Shown one piece after another: positions 33,801 to 45,803 of a stretch of 64,000 bases of DNA (the first letter of the stretch is position 1; the number at the start of each line of letters is the position of its first letter). This DNA comes from Caenorhabditis remanei. Taxonomy: Eukaryota > Nematoda > Chromadorea > Rhabditida > Rhabditidae. The notes beneath the pieces were generated by a model that did not search any database, was not told the origin of the DNA, and was given only the letters and a program-made list of their open reading frames with translations. The stretch lies in NCBI RefSeq assembly GCF_010183535.1, contig NC_071333.1:8182587-8246586 (forward strand), given 5' to 3'. The position numbers were made by a program, and so were the translations under genes.

Positions 33801-36142
33801 CAAAACAATTTCAAATTATTTTTGAGAAAAGAAAGCGACGGGGGTGTAGTCTAGGGCAAAAGCCAATTAGTCGAACGACATCAGGACGACATGAAAGCTA
33901 GAGAAGCATGGAAGAAAAAGAGAAGAGAAAGAAGATGTATGCAACTGAAAGTAGTTGAGAGAAATATTGAAATGAAAGTGACATTCAAACTGAAACAAGC
34001 AATCATCCCGAAATCTCATTATGGGTTGAAAGTTGAATGGTTGGGAGATTGAAGTTGAGAAAAATCGAGTTGAAAGTAGGAAATCTGAGAAATGCGTTTG
34101 TTTGCCTTCTCTTTTTATTACAACGTCATCTACATTTGCCATAGGTGGGAAGAGAACGAGTAAAGTGTTCGCAAGAAGGGGCAAATGTAAATAAACTATG
34201 TTGTAAGTAGTTATGGTAATAATACTAGTTGATCCGTCTTAGGTACTGTCTCTTTTCTGTAGAAGAACAATAACAAACATGCCCGAGAGGCAATCTAGTA
34301 GTAATAAGTCAATTGCCAGTGGGAACATGATGACCTTTGTTAGTGTACGAGGCCAGGTAATTATGTATGTTTTCTATTCATTATTATAGAGAACGTGGTT
34401 GATTTATTGGCACAATTTTGTTTTTTTCTAACCAATAATGACAATGTTGATGGTAGAGTAGGGTTTGAAACTTGAGTTATTTTTTAGAATTCAAATCATT
34501 TTAAACATGTGATCCAATCTCTATTGTTACAAAAATTCAACAATGAGTAGTAAAATATTATGTGAAGAAAACTCGGGCAGCTATCAGAAAACCAATAACG
34601 TCTAATGTTTGAAACACGGCTCACACTCTGATTACCGACAGAAAAAACATGATATGGACAAGAAATGATTGGAGTGACGGACGGATTAGAGCCGACAAAA
34701 AAACGAGTGCAATACCGAAACAGGAACTTTAAACATAGTGCACAATGTTCTTTTGAGGACTTACAAAGAGAAAAGATTGACTGTCCCGCGCACCAATTTG
34801 TGTGCAAGTCTTGTTTGTTTTTAAGATTACACCGACAATTTGAATCGTCGAACGATCGGTAGAAACTTATTACGAACCTTGGTCCATTGTCACAAAAATT
34901 AAGGAATTAGGTAGAATGAAACAGTAAAACATGAACTTGGGTAGAATAGCTGAATACAATCATGTTTCAATTAAAAATATGGAAGCTAGTGCCCATCTTC
35001 AATCATACGAAGGAATTATTTGAAAACGACTGCTCTTAAATACGGAACTGTTAAAATGTTTTATTTCGTGATTTATTTCATGTTTTGTGTCAGTATAGAA
35101 TTTATTCATTTGTTTTTAGTGAGATTTTCAGAATGACTCATGTTGAAATTATGAAACGTGAAACATAGTGATAGTCTTATATCCGAAAATTGGACACTGG
35201 ACCCCTCTGTACTAAAAAACAACAATAATTCAAAAGATTCAATTCAATTTCCTGGGTCTAGTATCCTAGTCATAGAGATTTTTGTTCAAAAAGTACTCAA
35301 CAGGTATGTGTCTTCTTCTTTGAATCTTTGAAGTGCTGGCGTTAATGTTTCTCTCCAAGAATGTTCATGTTCCCGAACGACTAATCACACTCAAGGAAAC
35401 ACAAAACCGAACTTCTGCAGAATCAAAAACGAACCGAAAGTGAATTCCTCTCCAATATGCGTTGTGTAACACTTTTTATTTTTCTTATCTTATCATTTCA
35501 TGAATTGATTGCTACTACCCTTTTTCATTTTTCTCTGTAGTGAGAAACGCCCGGGACAATGTCTTTCCTCACATGAAAATGTGAACTTTATCCGATATTT
35601 TTCATCCCGTATCTCTCATGGTGTAACTATTGGGTCCCTATCCCTCACAGTTTTTGTTTATGTTTAACCAATCGTGAACTATCATCAATTTTTCCACAAA
35701 GTTATTGAATTTCGTTGATATTCATAATCTAAACTCTCGTTATTCCACATAAACTGCGTGGAACCATATCACATATTTTTCTAACCTATTCTAAGTTTCA
35801 ATATTTCTCTTATCATTCTTTTCATTTTCTCTCCAATCTGTCGACTTTTTCACACTGAACAGTTGTCTTTTGCTGATGGTGCGTTAGGTCGCAGACTTTT
35901 ACTGGGAGTCTTAGAGAACATAAATCAAAAGAAAATTTGTCTGAAGTCTCGATGTGATACAGTCTTCGTTGCTCTTTATGACTTTCTCAGTGACTCTCCT
36001 TCACCATATTTTCAACCATTTGACTTATTCATCTTCCATTGTCGCGTTTTCACATTTCTTCTTATAGCTGTTATTTTTTCATCTTGGTATTCGACTCAGC
36101 TTTAAAGTGTTCAGCGTTTTGTTTTTACAGAGAAAATTCATA
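30831..36142. other. Gene-poor stretch, right half of the mig-15 upstream desert
   Basis: About 5.3 kb in which I find no exon series. It remains A/G-biased on + until about 35 kb, then turns T-rich toward the next gene (35.3-36.1 kb), probably the promoter of the 36143 gene. No tRNA, rRNA or other RNA gene was recognised. Confidence 0.4.
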
Positions 36143-37700
36143 ATGAAGCCGAGTAAAGAGAAAAGTGCTTTTCGTCCACTGAAAAGAAAGTTATGTGTCA
36201 ATGGTTTAAAAACGCCAGATTACTATCCAGAAAGAGTTCCCACACCAATAACAGATCTCCCGATAAATGCACATCCATCGCCAATAAGTCCTCGTGAGTA
36301 TAATAACTGATATTTATCAAAATTGATTTGACTAAATACTTTTTATGAAAGTTCCTAAAAATAAAACAGAAAATTGTATTGAAGATCCTGCACTTCTACC
36401 TCATCTCGCAATGTTTCCCGGATCTTCCGAATTGCCACTTGCAAACCTATCGTTCATTTTCAGCGCTGCAAATGGTTACGTTTCCACTTATTACTTTTAC
36501 TCATAACAGACTCTTTCTAGAATTGATCCGAAAACATGAGGAAATGTATCGCACAATAGCTACACAAGAAGAAACAATTAAGGTTCTTACGGACCAAAGA
36601 AACCGTGGTTGGTGTAGACTCACTTTCGAACGTTTTTAACCAAGTCTTACGTTTCAGATATGGAAACCATCAAAATGCAGAAGCAAACCCAAGATGGTAA
36701 CAAGAACATAACTACTTGTGCTGGTACTCAACAGTCAAATTAACTATATTTTTACAGAAATTGCATTGCTGTCAAGGATGGTGAGTGAACACGACAAAAA
36801 AATGAACAAAACAATAAAAGAAGCCGAAACGAATGTCACCAATAAGCTCGATAAAACAATCGAAGAATGTAAGAGTAATTTTTTGAGCAGTTTTCGATTT
36901 TACACAATACACTTTTACAGCTTCGAGCAACATCAGAGACTCAATATTGGTCTCCAATCGAACTTTTTTTGGCTTCCATTGTTCGACAATTAGTAATTTT
37001 GGTATTATTCACAACCAAGTCGCTTCTGTTGAACAAAGTGAGTTTAAACACCACAAAAACTTTTCTTGAGCTTCGTTCACTTTTTGGAGTACTGGCTGAT
37101 AAAATTTTGGTTCAATTTTTCACCAAAGTTGTAAGCTCAAATTAAAACTTTTAGGTCTACAAGACATCAAGAACAACCAACAACAGTTTGAAGCATCAGT
37201 TGATGTTTGTAACAAAGAAACAAAGCAGTCACTTCAGGAAATTATGAAGAAGCATATGAATCTCCTAACTTCATACCAAGAGCGCATTTTGGAGAAAGAT
37301 GCAATAATTGCTTCTTTCCAGCAACAAGTTGAAAAAAGTATGGTTCAAACCCAAGGTTAGTTTGAATTTTTTGAAAAAATTATGATTAGCTACCGATATT
37401 TGTTAGATGTAAGTTCTTTTACAATGTTCACATTGAAAACTGTTCATTTTCCAGAGTTGAAGTCTGTTTATGAAAGCAATTTGATGGAAAAAGACAAAGA
37501 AATTGCACTCCTAAAACACAGGCAAGAAAGAGAGCAGGAGACATTTAAAACAGGTTAGTTTTGAAACAATCCTAGATAAATCTAAACTTTTTGCAGAAAT
37601 TGACCACCAGAAATCCATCAACTTGAGCATTTCTGAAGATAGTAACGCAAAACAAAATGAAATTGGGAATCTGAAAAAAGTGATTGAGAGAGGTTTGTAA
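36143..37700 (+). CDS. Coiled-coil protein of unknown function
   Basis: Nine exons: 36143-36293, 36352-36474, 36521-36607, 36658-36696, 36758-36868, 36921-37037, 37155-37355, 37455-37553, 37597-37700. They give 343 residues. All eight introns are phase 1, and the total is an exact multiple of three, which supports the model although no family is recognised. The N-terminal 100 residues are basic and Pro-rich. From exon 3 onward the protein is Glu/Lys/Gln-rich with heptad-like spacing, interrupted by one less helical segment (exon 6). Phrases such as EKDAIIASFQQQ and EKDKEIALLK look like repeated coiled-coil units. An acceptor (TTTTTACAG) 13 nt before the ATG suggests SL trans-splicing or a 5' intron. 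Likely a structural protein; function not assigned. Confidence 0.72.
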
Positions 37701-38443
37701 TGAAATTGCTAAACTTAGTTCATAAAAAAAAATGATTTAAGCCAGAACATTACTGGGTCCCAGAGCAAATCTTCTTGGAAAAAATCATACAGACTAGAAC
37801 AGTATTCAGTTTCCAAAAATTGTGCTAGCTTTGGATAGCAAAATAACAGTTTTGCGTCCACAATTGAATTCAATTCTACTTGTTTTCTGTTTTTCCAGTA
37901 CATTTATTTGTCATATTATTCTACAATCTTTATTGTATGTGACTAATTTTTATAAATTTTAATGTCTCACATAATTTAAATTTTCTGATAAAAACATGTG
38001 AAATTTGTTACCAGTTGTATGATTACCGTTGTTTTTGAAGGAAGTTGCCTGTCGCAGAAGTAGATAAGGTATTTTCTTTAGACAGAAGCATGGCGTTTTC
38101 TTTCACTATGTGGGGACAATATGAAGTTTGACACTTTTTGTTATTCTGTCGACATACCAATAAGTTGGATTCCATTTTCATTTTGTTTCTCAAATAACAT
38201 GTGAACAAGATAAAAGACAAGAAATGAAAAAAAAGGGGACGGAGAAAGTCATAAAAAGCTCATAGAAAAATTAAAATTAGTGTGAGGACTTCTTATGGAA
38301 GCTAACGGAAGAAATGGTAAGTACAAATATAATTTTGGAGTTCAAAATAATATTTGAAACAATAGAAAAAAAGGACATGTTAAAATGCAAGTATAGTTCA
38401 GTCGTGAAATATCAAAAATACGGAGAAACTGATGAGTGAAAGT
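37701..38443. other. Convergent intergenic region
   Basis: AT-rich 3' flanks of the genes at 36143-37700 (+) and 38444-38806 (-). No gene seen. The open frames here have no supporting splice sites. Confidence 0.4.
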
Positions 38444-38806
38444 TTAATCCAATTGATCGTCGTCATGTAGTTGTGGCGGTGTTCCTCTCCTAGAGTCAAT
38501 CAATTTGAGAGCCGCTGTCAGTTGTTCGTCTTTCTCACGGATTTCATCCTCTTCTGGAAACGAGTTATTTTTGACAAACTAGTTATTTTTGAGAAATAAC
38601 TCACTGTTTTTGAGAATTCTGGTCAGCTCCCCCAAAACCAAACAATAGAATGTTACTGCAATTTCATCACCCAAGCTCTTCTGTGTGTTGATTGTTTCAA
38701 GCAAGTTTATGCGTTCTTTCAGCTGACCGATTATTTTTTCTTGAACTTTAATTTGCTTCACTAATTCTTTGTTGCATTCTGGATGGTCATCGTGATCATT
38801 AGGCAT
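38444..38806 (-). CDS. Small acidic coiled-coil protein, unknown
   Basis: Two exons, 38605-38806 and 38444-38553. The intron is 51 nt (GTGAGT to TTTCCAG) and the product is 103 residues. The N-terminus is His/Asp-rich, then comes a coiled-coil (KELVKQIKVQEKIIGQLKER), a short hydrophobic helix, a second charged helix in exon 2 and an acidic tail. No signal peptide and no known domain. An upstream in-frame codon could extend the start slightly. It lies in the coiled-coil cluster but on the opposite strand. Confidence 0.55.
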
Positions 38807-41610
38807 TATCGAGATCTGCAAAATAAAACTATCTGATTGAGAAAGAAGTGAAAAGGAGAGTATTATTCAGAAATGTGTATTCGAAAATCTAGAAAGAGGC
38901 AATGAACCTAATTTTAGAATGGCTCGCTAGAGCGCACAAAATAATATGGCAGAGAAACTCGTAGTTTGAGAAGGTCTATTGAAATAAGTAGGATGTTTAT
39001 GATAGGAAAGGACCTGAGAGAGTAGGTTGCCATGGTTATCAATATTCACGCTCTTACACATATAATTTCTGGTCACAATTTTGGTTTTTCAATTGTTCAC
39101 ATAGGATGCGAGTTAGGTGATAAAAACATAAAAGTTCAGAAATAGATATTGGAATTTATGGCTAAGCAGGAGATGTTAGAAAACAATAAACCTCAAGTAC
39201 GTCTTCAGATGAATGGATAAACACAGTTCCAGTTTCACGTCCCAGAAAGTAGATGAAAGATTTTGGTAATTTCATCGGATCACGATTTGATTCCAGGTTT
39301 ACGCGCCTTTTTCTAACGCAATTGTCAGGCTTATGTTAATATTAATTTCAATAATGAAGTAGCTCTTCGAATCGTTCGACATTGACATCTTTTCCCACTG
39401 AAACGACTGGATTGTTTGGTTTTTCCGAAGCTTCCTCCCGTTGACGTTTTTAATTAAAAATTATTGATGTGATTATGTTTGCAGACCAGTCTTGTTGCTA
39501 ACGAGCTCTGTTTATTGTTTTGGAGCAAACTCTGAAATTTTGATTGTTCAAAGCACTCATTTTCGAAATTGTAGAATTTGAAAATTACTAAACAAGCAAC
39601 TCATATGGATTCGTTTCATCAATTTATAGGTTCAATAAACTCAATCTAATTTTATACGTAAAACAAAAAAATACTGACAAAGAATACAAAAACACCGAAA
39701 GTATAAACAACAAAAACAACTAGAATGAAGAAGAAAAGGAACGATATGAGAACGTAGAAATAGCGACCGGTATCAAGAGAAAATTAGAAAGGAAGACCAG
39801 TGGTGACAACATGATAGAGGTCAAATGAGGACTTTGGTTCTCTATGAAATTGATCGTTTGTTGATTATTGGTGAAGTTTGTAATGACGCGATTTCTTTGT
39901 TTCGTACTGGTTAATTTATAAGATAACGTTTATCGATGTCAGTTTGGGACAGAATGAAAACGGGATACCGAAGATAAAACCACAACAACTTTTCCAATAG
40001 ATTTGGCTTCGTCCGCATGTTGGTGCCATTTGGTCATCACTCGAAAATTCTACAGAACTTTCAGGCGGTTGCTTGCCAGAAGAATGCTTTTCGATACCAC
40101 GTATCTGAAAGTTCCCATTACGATTGTTTCTCATCTTCTTTCCACTCATTTGTTTATTGTTGCCCAGGTTAGCATGTAAATTCAACTTAATTTAAAATGT
40201 TATCTTCTTCACAAGACCAGAATCATTAGATTTATACTCCGATCCATCTTCTGTGCATTATTATGTAGCAGACGGTATGACGTTCTGATTTTCGCTTCTT
40301 CTGTACACTGTCTTCAAACGCTTTTGGTTTCTGCAGTCTTCCTCAATTGTTCTCAGCACAATAACGCGAGTTTGGTTATGATATTTTTTTCAAAACTGTA
40401 TAACTTGAAGATTTTAACAATCACAGATGTCTTGGTTCGTGAATTTTGTTGTTTGTTGCACGTGACTCGGGAGTTTAGTTCTGAACGTACATTTCATCAT
40501 TTTTTCATAGTCTTACCTCAAGATATTTAATCTTGAATTTGTTAACATTCTACATTATTTTTACTTTTTTGAAGTTTTCAATGTTCTCAATTTTCTTTAA
40601 TTGAAAACATGTATTTTTTCTTCCAGTAAGTGCTAGACATGAGTGATGTTTTGTTTCTAAAAAAGTTAAATGTATTATGAACGAACTAGTAAGTTTGAAT
40701 TGATTCATTTTCAACGTGTTTTGTATATGAATTTCATGACATTGACGATATCTTGATGTTATCCGTGACCCACAATGACGCCCAAATGATATCCTGAAAA
40801 TTTAGTTGGACATAACATTCTTTTCAAACTTTTTCGAATGTGATATTAATATCTCCGCCCCTCTTTCTATTATTTCATATGTTCTGCCTCTCCTTCAACT
40901 ACGGATGTTTTTTCGTCTCTTCTTGTCGAAAAAAAATTTATGCTCGAAGTACACTCGTCATCCATGATTATCATACACCATATTTGAGTATTCCTACTAA
41001 AATCCAGTTATTTTCTTGAATCGCTCAAAATCGTTGATATTCAATCTGGTAATTACGAGAACTCGTACTTGTATATTTTTTGCGTTTGTTCCATGACACT
41101 TGGGTCTCTGCAAGAATATTACATTCCCGTGATATTCAAATTCCCAGAAGAACAATGGTATGAGCAAAGAAACAGTCATAAACCATAAGGACTGTCTAGC
41201 TGGTGGCGGTGGACTGGCGGGCGGAAATCGATATTTGTGTGTATGCCAAACGCGCTCTCTGGGGAACGGCAGATTTATTTTTCTGTGTCTCTCGTCCATA
41301 CACGCCAACAGCGTTTTTCGTCGTATTGATTCTTGTTCCTTCTATCATTTTACCTTTCCGTATGAGAAGAAGTTTTGAAAATAATAGTGTAATCCTCTTC
41401 CGAATTTCCTGTTTCATTTTTCTAAATTTGATCTAAAACTTCGAATTTCGAGCAATATTTGGCAAAAATTGATTTAAGTCAAGTTTATATGTTTTAAAGA
41501 TAGGATAACGCACTTAAAAATGGATTAACCGTTGTTTCTCTAATCTCAAATTTTAAATTCAAATTTCAAATCAGTGTTTTTTATTGATATTTATCAATGT
41601 TGCAGGCAAT
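38807..41610. other. Intergenic, 2.8 kb
   Basis: No supported gene. A 77-codon minus-strand frame at 39916-40149 is noted but not accepted. A GC-richer patch at about 41195-41290 is promoter-like and could serve the gene that starts at 41611. Confidence 0.4.
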
Positions 41611-43035
41611 ATGAATCCACCCAATCAACCTATAGTAAGGCTGAATCTGCAACCTCCAGGAGTTTTCAGACCCGATCCTCAAGGAATGTTCGGACCCGAA
41701 CCTCCAAGAGCTTTTAGACCTCCAGCTCCACGCAATGAACCCCCAGGAATGATGAGAGCCCCAGTTCCACGTGCTAGAAGAAATGATGCACCAATGTTCG
41801 CCAGGCCTCCAAGAGTGAGACCATTACTAGGTATAGTAAAGATAGCCGGCGGTCTGAACCAGGGTTGCTGCCGAAATGTTTTTTTCGTATTTTCGGGTTT
41901 TCGTCGTTTTTTAGGCGAAAAAATGTTATTTTTTGGGTCAAATTATTTTCGGCTACAAAAACCTCAAATCTTATCAGATTTTTTTTCAGATGATGATTTC
42001 TTGAGAGGAGTTCCACCTGTGCCCCGCGTTCCACCTCAACGCCGCAGACGTCCGAGACCAAACGATCCAATGTTTCCGTTGCTTCACGGAATGCCTCAGG
42101 GTAAAAAGATACGACTCTTGAAAGAGGATATCTCGTTGAAAAAAAAGCATTTGTAATAAAGGCCAGACAATCATTATTAAAAATAGTAAAACAGAAAAAA
42201 AATGCAGTGATACTTTCCTACTTTCATTTAAAATTGAAAAAAAATTGGATAGTTTGACTCAAATGTTAATTTATTCATTCTATTTTTCAGGACCTCTTGG
42301 AATCGACAGAAATGCTTTGCGACGTGCAAGACCCGCTAGACACGGAGAATTATTTGCTCCTCCACGTGGAGCGCAGTTACCAGCACACGTTCTGCTTGCT
42401 CAAATAAGAGGTCGTAATCCAATGGGACCAGCATTTGGTGAAAGACTCATTGTCGAAGGTCGGAGAGTTAATGAGAGAAGACGTGCTCGTGAAGCAGAAC
42501 AGGAAGAAGTTGTAGGACCTCAGGAACGTGAGAGACGCGAAGTGCAGCGCCAACTGGGTGAGTTGAACTTTGACGGTATTGTGAAAATGGAATTTCTATG
42601 ATTTAAGAAAACCTTCATGATGAGCTTCTGGACCGCATCGATGACTTGGAGTTGGAAAACTTTGATCACGAGTGTGAAATCGAGGAGAATGAAATAATGA
42701 TCGACAGAATGGACAATATCATGGATTCGCAGTATCGAAGACTTGAAGACACTAATAGAAGACTCGAAAATGCAAGACAGGAACTTGCCGTTTCTCGACA
42801 GGAGACTGAACATGAACGTCTATTGAAAGAAGCGCGTACTTTGGAACTGGAGAAACAGAAGGCGTTGACAGAGAAGTACATGTTGGAGGCTGCCGAGCTA
42901 CGCAATCAGTTGGATGGATTGGTTCCATCAACAAGTGGCCCTGTTCGCAAGTCTTTACGACAAGCAGCTCTGAAGAGAGGGTAAGCACAACATTCTGAAT
43001 TTCAAAATTTGATTTATTATTATTGCAGAAAGTGA
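41611..43035 (+). CDS. Pro/Arg-rich protein with C-terminal coiled coil, unknown
   Basis: Five exons: 41611-41830, 41990-42100, 42291-42557, 42608-42980, 43029-43035. They give 325 residues. An acceptor TTGCAG lies 5 nt before the ATG (probable SL site). Residues 1-110 are low-complexity, rich in Pro, Arg and Phe (repeats like PPGVFRP, PEPPRAFRPP). Then comes an RG/RR-rich stretch, and exon 4 encodes a long acidic coiled coil. The protein ends PVRKSLRQAALKRGK. The last coding exon is only 7 nt, reached through a phase-2 intron that splits a GGA codon. No family is recognised. The composition suggests a nucleic-acid- or cytoskeleton-associated structural protein, but that is a guess. Confidence 0.72.
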
Positions 43036-44125
43036 TGAATGCTCCACACCAATCCTACAATTCAGATGGATTTACACTTTGCTTCTTCCAACCAAGCTTC
43101 ACATTATCGTTCTTCAAACGATACCCTCTTCACACCAACGTCTATCACTCCTTTTCTAATCAACATCATAATTAACTATATTCATCCACTTGCCCCGCTA
43201 CTCTGACGGATCTTATTGTATTTTTTGGTTTTACAACTAGCTTCATATACACTTTTTCTCTGTCATCTCTATCTCCAAGCAATCATTTTTCATTGGGTGA
43301 CATCCATCAAAAGATTTCAATGTTTCAGTCAATCTCATTTCTATATTCACAAATTTTCATAATTAATACTTTTATTGTGACTATCCTTCTGGGATTATGT
43401 TTCTGCTCATCGTAACTTCCAAGTGATCGTGTTTTTTTTGAACCTGTGAACATTCACAATTTATTTTATAAACATATTTTTGGCAACAATGGATGGGAAA
43501 AATTAGCATGTTTCAGAGGTAAAACTGATATATTTTTTCAAATGGAACAAGAGTAATAACTCGCTCACTTTCAGAGGAATTTTACATTCAATCATATTTT
43601 TGTTCTCAAAACAACATTTTTGGGAGAAACATGTATTCGGAACAGAAATACCTCTGTCTATGCAGAACAAAAGTCTCTGTAAATTCCCCAACGCTTTCGT
43701 TTCATAGTCACACGTAAGTGTTTCGCCCTAAACGATGCTGTTTCTGTACTCCCTCCCCCTCCCGTAACAATTAGAACCCTCACGAATAGAATGACAATTT
43801 TCTCTCTTTCTCTCTTTTCGCTTCTACCATACTATCTCGCCTCGCGTTGCCCTTTCGTTTCGAGACCCGGCCGTTTGGAACACACGAACGTTCCTCAGTT
43901 TTCCATTTGAATTTCACTGGTAACAATTTTTTCCAATTCGCTTTTTATCAATAAAACATTTTTGTTAAACAATATTTGTGATTTTCAGACTTGGCTTGCA
44001 ATAACAACGGCTTTTTCGAAAACCGATACACATTCCGTCCTTTCTGTGCAGATTCTCCATGAAAAAGTAAGTTTATATTTCTAAACGTTTGGCGAATATG
44101 AGAAAACGTTTAGAAGACCGCCAGT
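43036..44125. other. Intergenic with promoter-like stretch
   Basis: Contains the 3' flank of the preceding gene and, from about 43740, C/T-rich and then GC-richer DNA (43840-43890) typical of a promoter. A probable non-coding 5' exon (after the acceptor at about 43989, donor at about 44068) leads to the coding start at 44126. Confidence 0.4.
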
Positions 44126-45168
44126 ATGAACGACATTGCACTCAAAAAGCGTTTTGCCGAAATTAATGAGACAATCCAGAAAATGCAGAAAAAGATCGAC
44201 AGTCAAGATGAGGAGATTGATGCGCTAAAACTCACAGTCAGCAAATTGACAATAGCTTTGCATACGAGGGGAAATGTTGTGGACGTTATGAAAGATTCTG
44301 AACACTACGCAAAGGATCTGATAGAACAATGTGAGTTTTTCGATACATTTTGAAATATAAACTTTTGATTTTTGTTACAGATAATAGTCAGAATTTGACT
44401 GCAAATGATTGGAAAGAACCGGAAAGAAAAGAGAAAAAGGTAGAAGAATCTGAAAGAAATTTTGAAAATGAACAACCTGTATGGAATTATAATAGTTTTT
44501 ACGATGAAGACGTAGACTCACATGAGAGCTCTTATTTATCATCAAACTATGAAGATGAAACAGACGAAATTGATTCGAGTGAAGAGTTTGATCCTCTTGG
44601 TCCAAAACAAGTCAAGAGAAAGACTAATAAAGAATCAAAGAAAGATGACAAATCACGTGAAACGGCAACTGGCTTGGAAAAAGAACAAGAGAAGAAATTC
44701 AATAAAAAAGGAACTTCGTATACAAAACCTTCTTATAATAAGCCATTTACATCAAGTCCGTCAACAAGTCGTTGGCAAGATTCCCTAAAAGAGCAAAAGA
44801 AAATAACAACAGGCTCAAACAAGCCAGAGGAGAGAACATCCAATGGAAATGGGTATTGTACCGTTGAAAACCCTGCAACTCAGCCGAAGACTGGAAAATT
44901 TGTATATAACTATAAGCCTCCTCCTCCAATAAGCATTTCAAAATCGATATATCCAGGCGATATGACGTATACGTACAGCAATCCTAACGCTCGTAGAAAG
45001 TTCGAGCGCAAACCTGTTCAAGATTCTCCAACAGAGTCGGAAGTGGCATCATCTGAGAAAGAAAAAGCAATTGAAAAGAAACTCAGCAAGGAAGATGGGG
45101 CAAAAGGAAAACCATTGTACGATTGGGGCGGCCCTCCAACAGGAGAAAAATTGCCGTGGCACAAATAA
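44126..45168 (+). CDS. Lys/Glu-rich, largely disordered protein with N-terminal coiled coil
   Basis: Two coding exons, 44126-44330 and 44381-45168, giving 330 residues. Residues 1-70 form a coiled coil (MQKKIDSQDEEIDALKLTVS). The rest is charged and disordered: an acidic block (DSSEEFDPLG), a Lys-rich block, Tyr/Pro motifs (TSYTKPSYNKPF, YNYKPPPP) and a final PPTGEKLPWHK. A 5' non-coding exon is likely upstream. A GTAAG donor begins directly after the TAA stop (45169), with an acceptor at 45214, followed by AATAAA at 45229, so the 3' UTR probably contains a 46-nt intron. No known family. It belongs to the local coiled-coil cluster. Confidence 0.7.
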
Positions 45169-45803
45169 GTAAGATTTGGTGTCTGGGTATAAATTTTCAC
45201 CGCATTTCATTTCAGAAACTTCGAATGTCAATAAATCAATGTTACTACTGTACTGAGTGACTACCGGCCTACTTAATCGCTCGTTTACCTCCAATACACC
45301 GTTGATTGCTTATTAGCTCAATTTGTAGCATACTTCTGATTATCAACTGATGAAAAAAATGCGCAACTGAAAAAAGCTTGTTAAAGATACTCTATGAAAG
45401 ATTCTCAAACGGGTCCGTTATGGACATAGTTTTAATCTGCGTGTAGTTTTTCTGTAATAGTGAATGTCTGTTTTTGTTATTTACAGTTCTTTGATTAAAA
45501 AAAAATAAATCCTTTATACTTCAAAGTTTTTTTTCGAAATTCCATTTAGTTCAGTTTCCAAGTGATCTTATTCAATACTTTCTGTTTTCTTCTTACTTCT
45601 AATGGTGCTACTCTGGATAAGAACTGCTTGAGCTAGAACTGGTAGAACTACCAAATGGTGGTTCTTAATGCTAGTCAGTTCTGCCAGTGCTTATTTTAGG
45701 CAGTTCGGGGTGCCACCCTTTAAGTCCTACTTGTTTTGCATTTTTGAAAGAAATATCGACGCAAAGAATTCAAAATGTTTTCACCATCCGTTATTCACAG
45801 GCC
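45169..45803. other. Short intergenic region with imperfect hairpin
   Basis: Holds the AATAAA (45229-45234) of the preceding gene and, at about 45620-45690, an imperfect inverted repeat whose core AGAACTACC-AAAT-GGTGGTTCT has one mismatch. No gene. Confidence 0.4.

Noticed and set aside
33494..34184. Minus-strand open frames near 33.5-34.2 kb
   Set aside because: Compositional frames in A/G-rich + strand DNA with no coherent exon joining and no homology I recognise.
39916..40149. 77-codon minus-strand frame (starts MSGKK) with a Cys/Phe-rich end
   Set aside because: Intronless, isolated, no family and no clear poly(A) or promoter. It could be a small gene, but the evidence is too thin.
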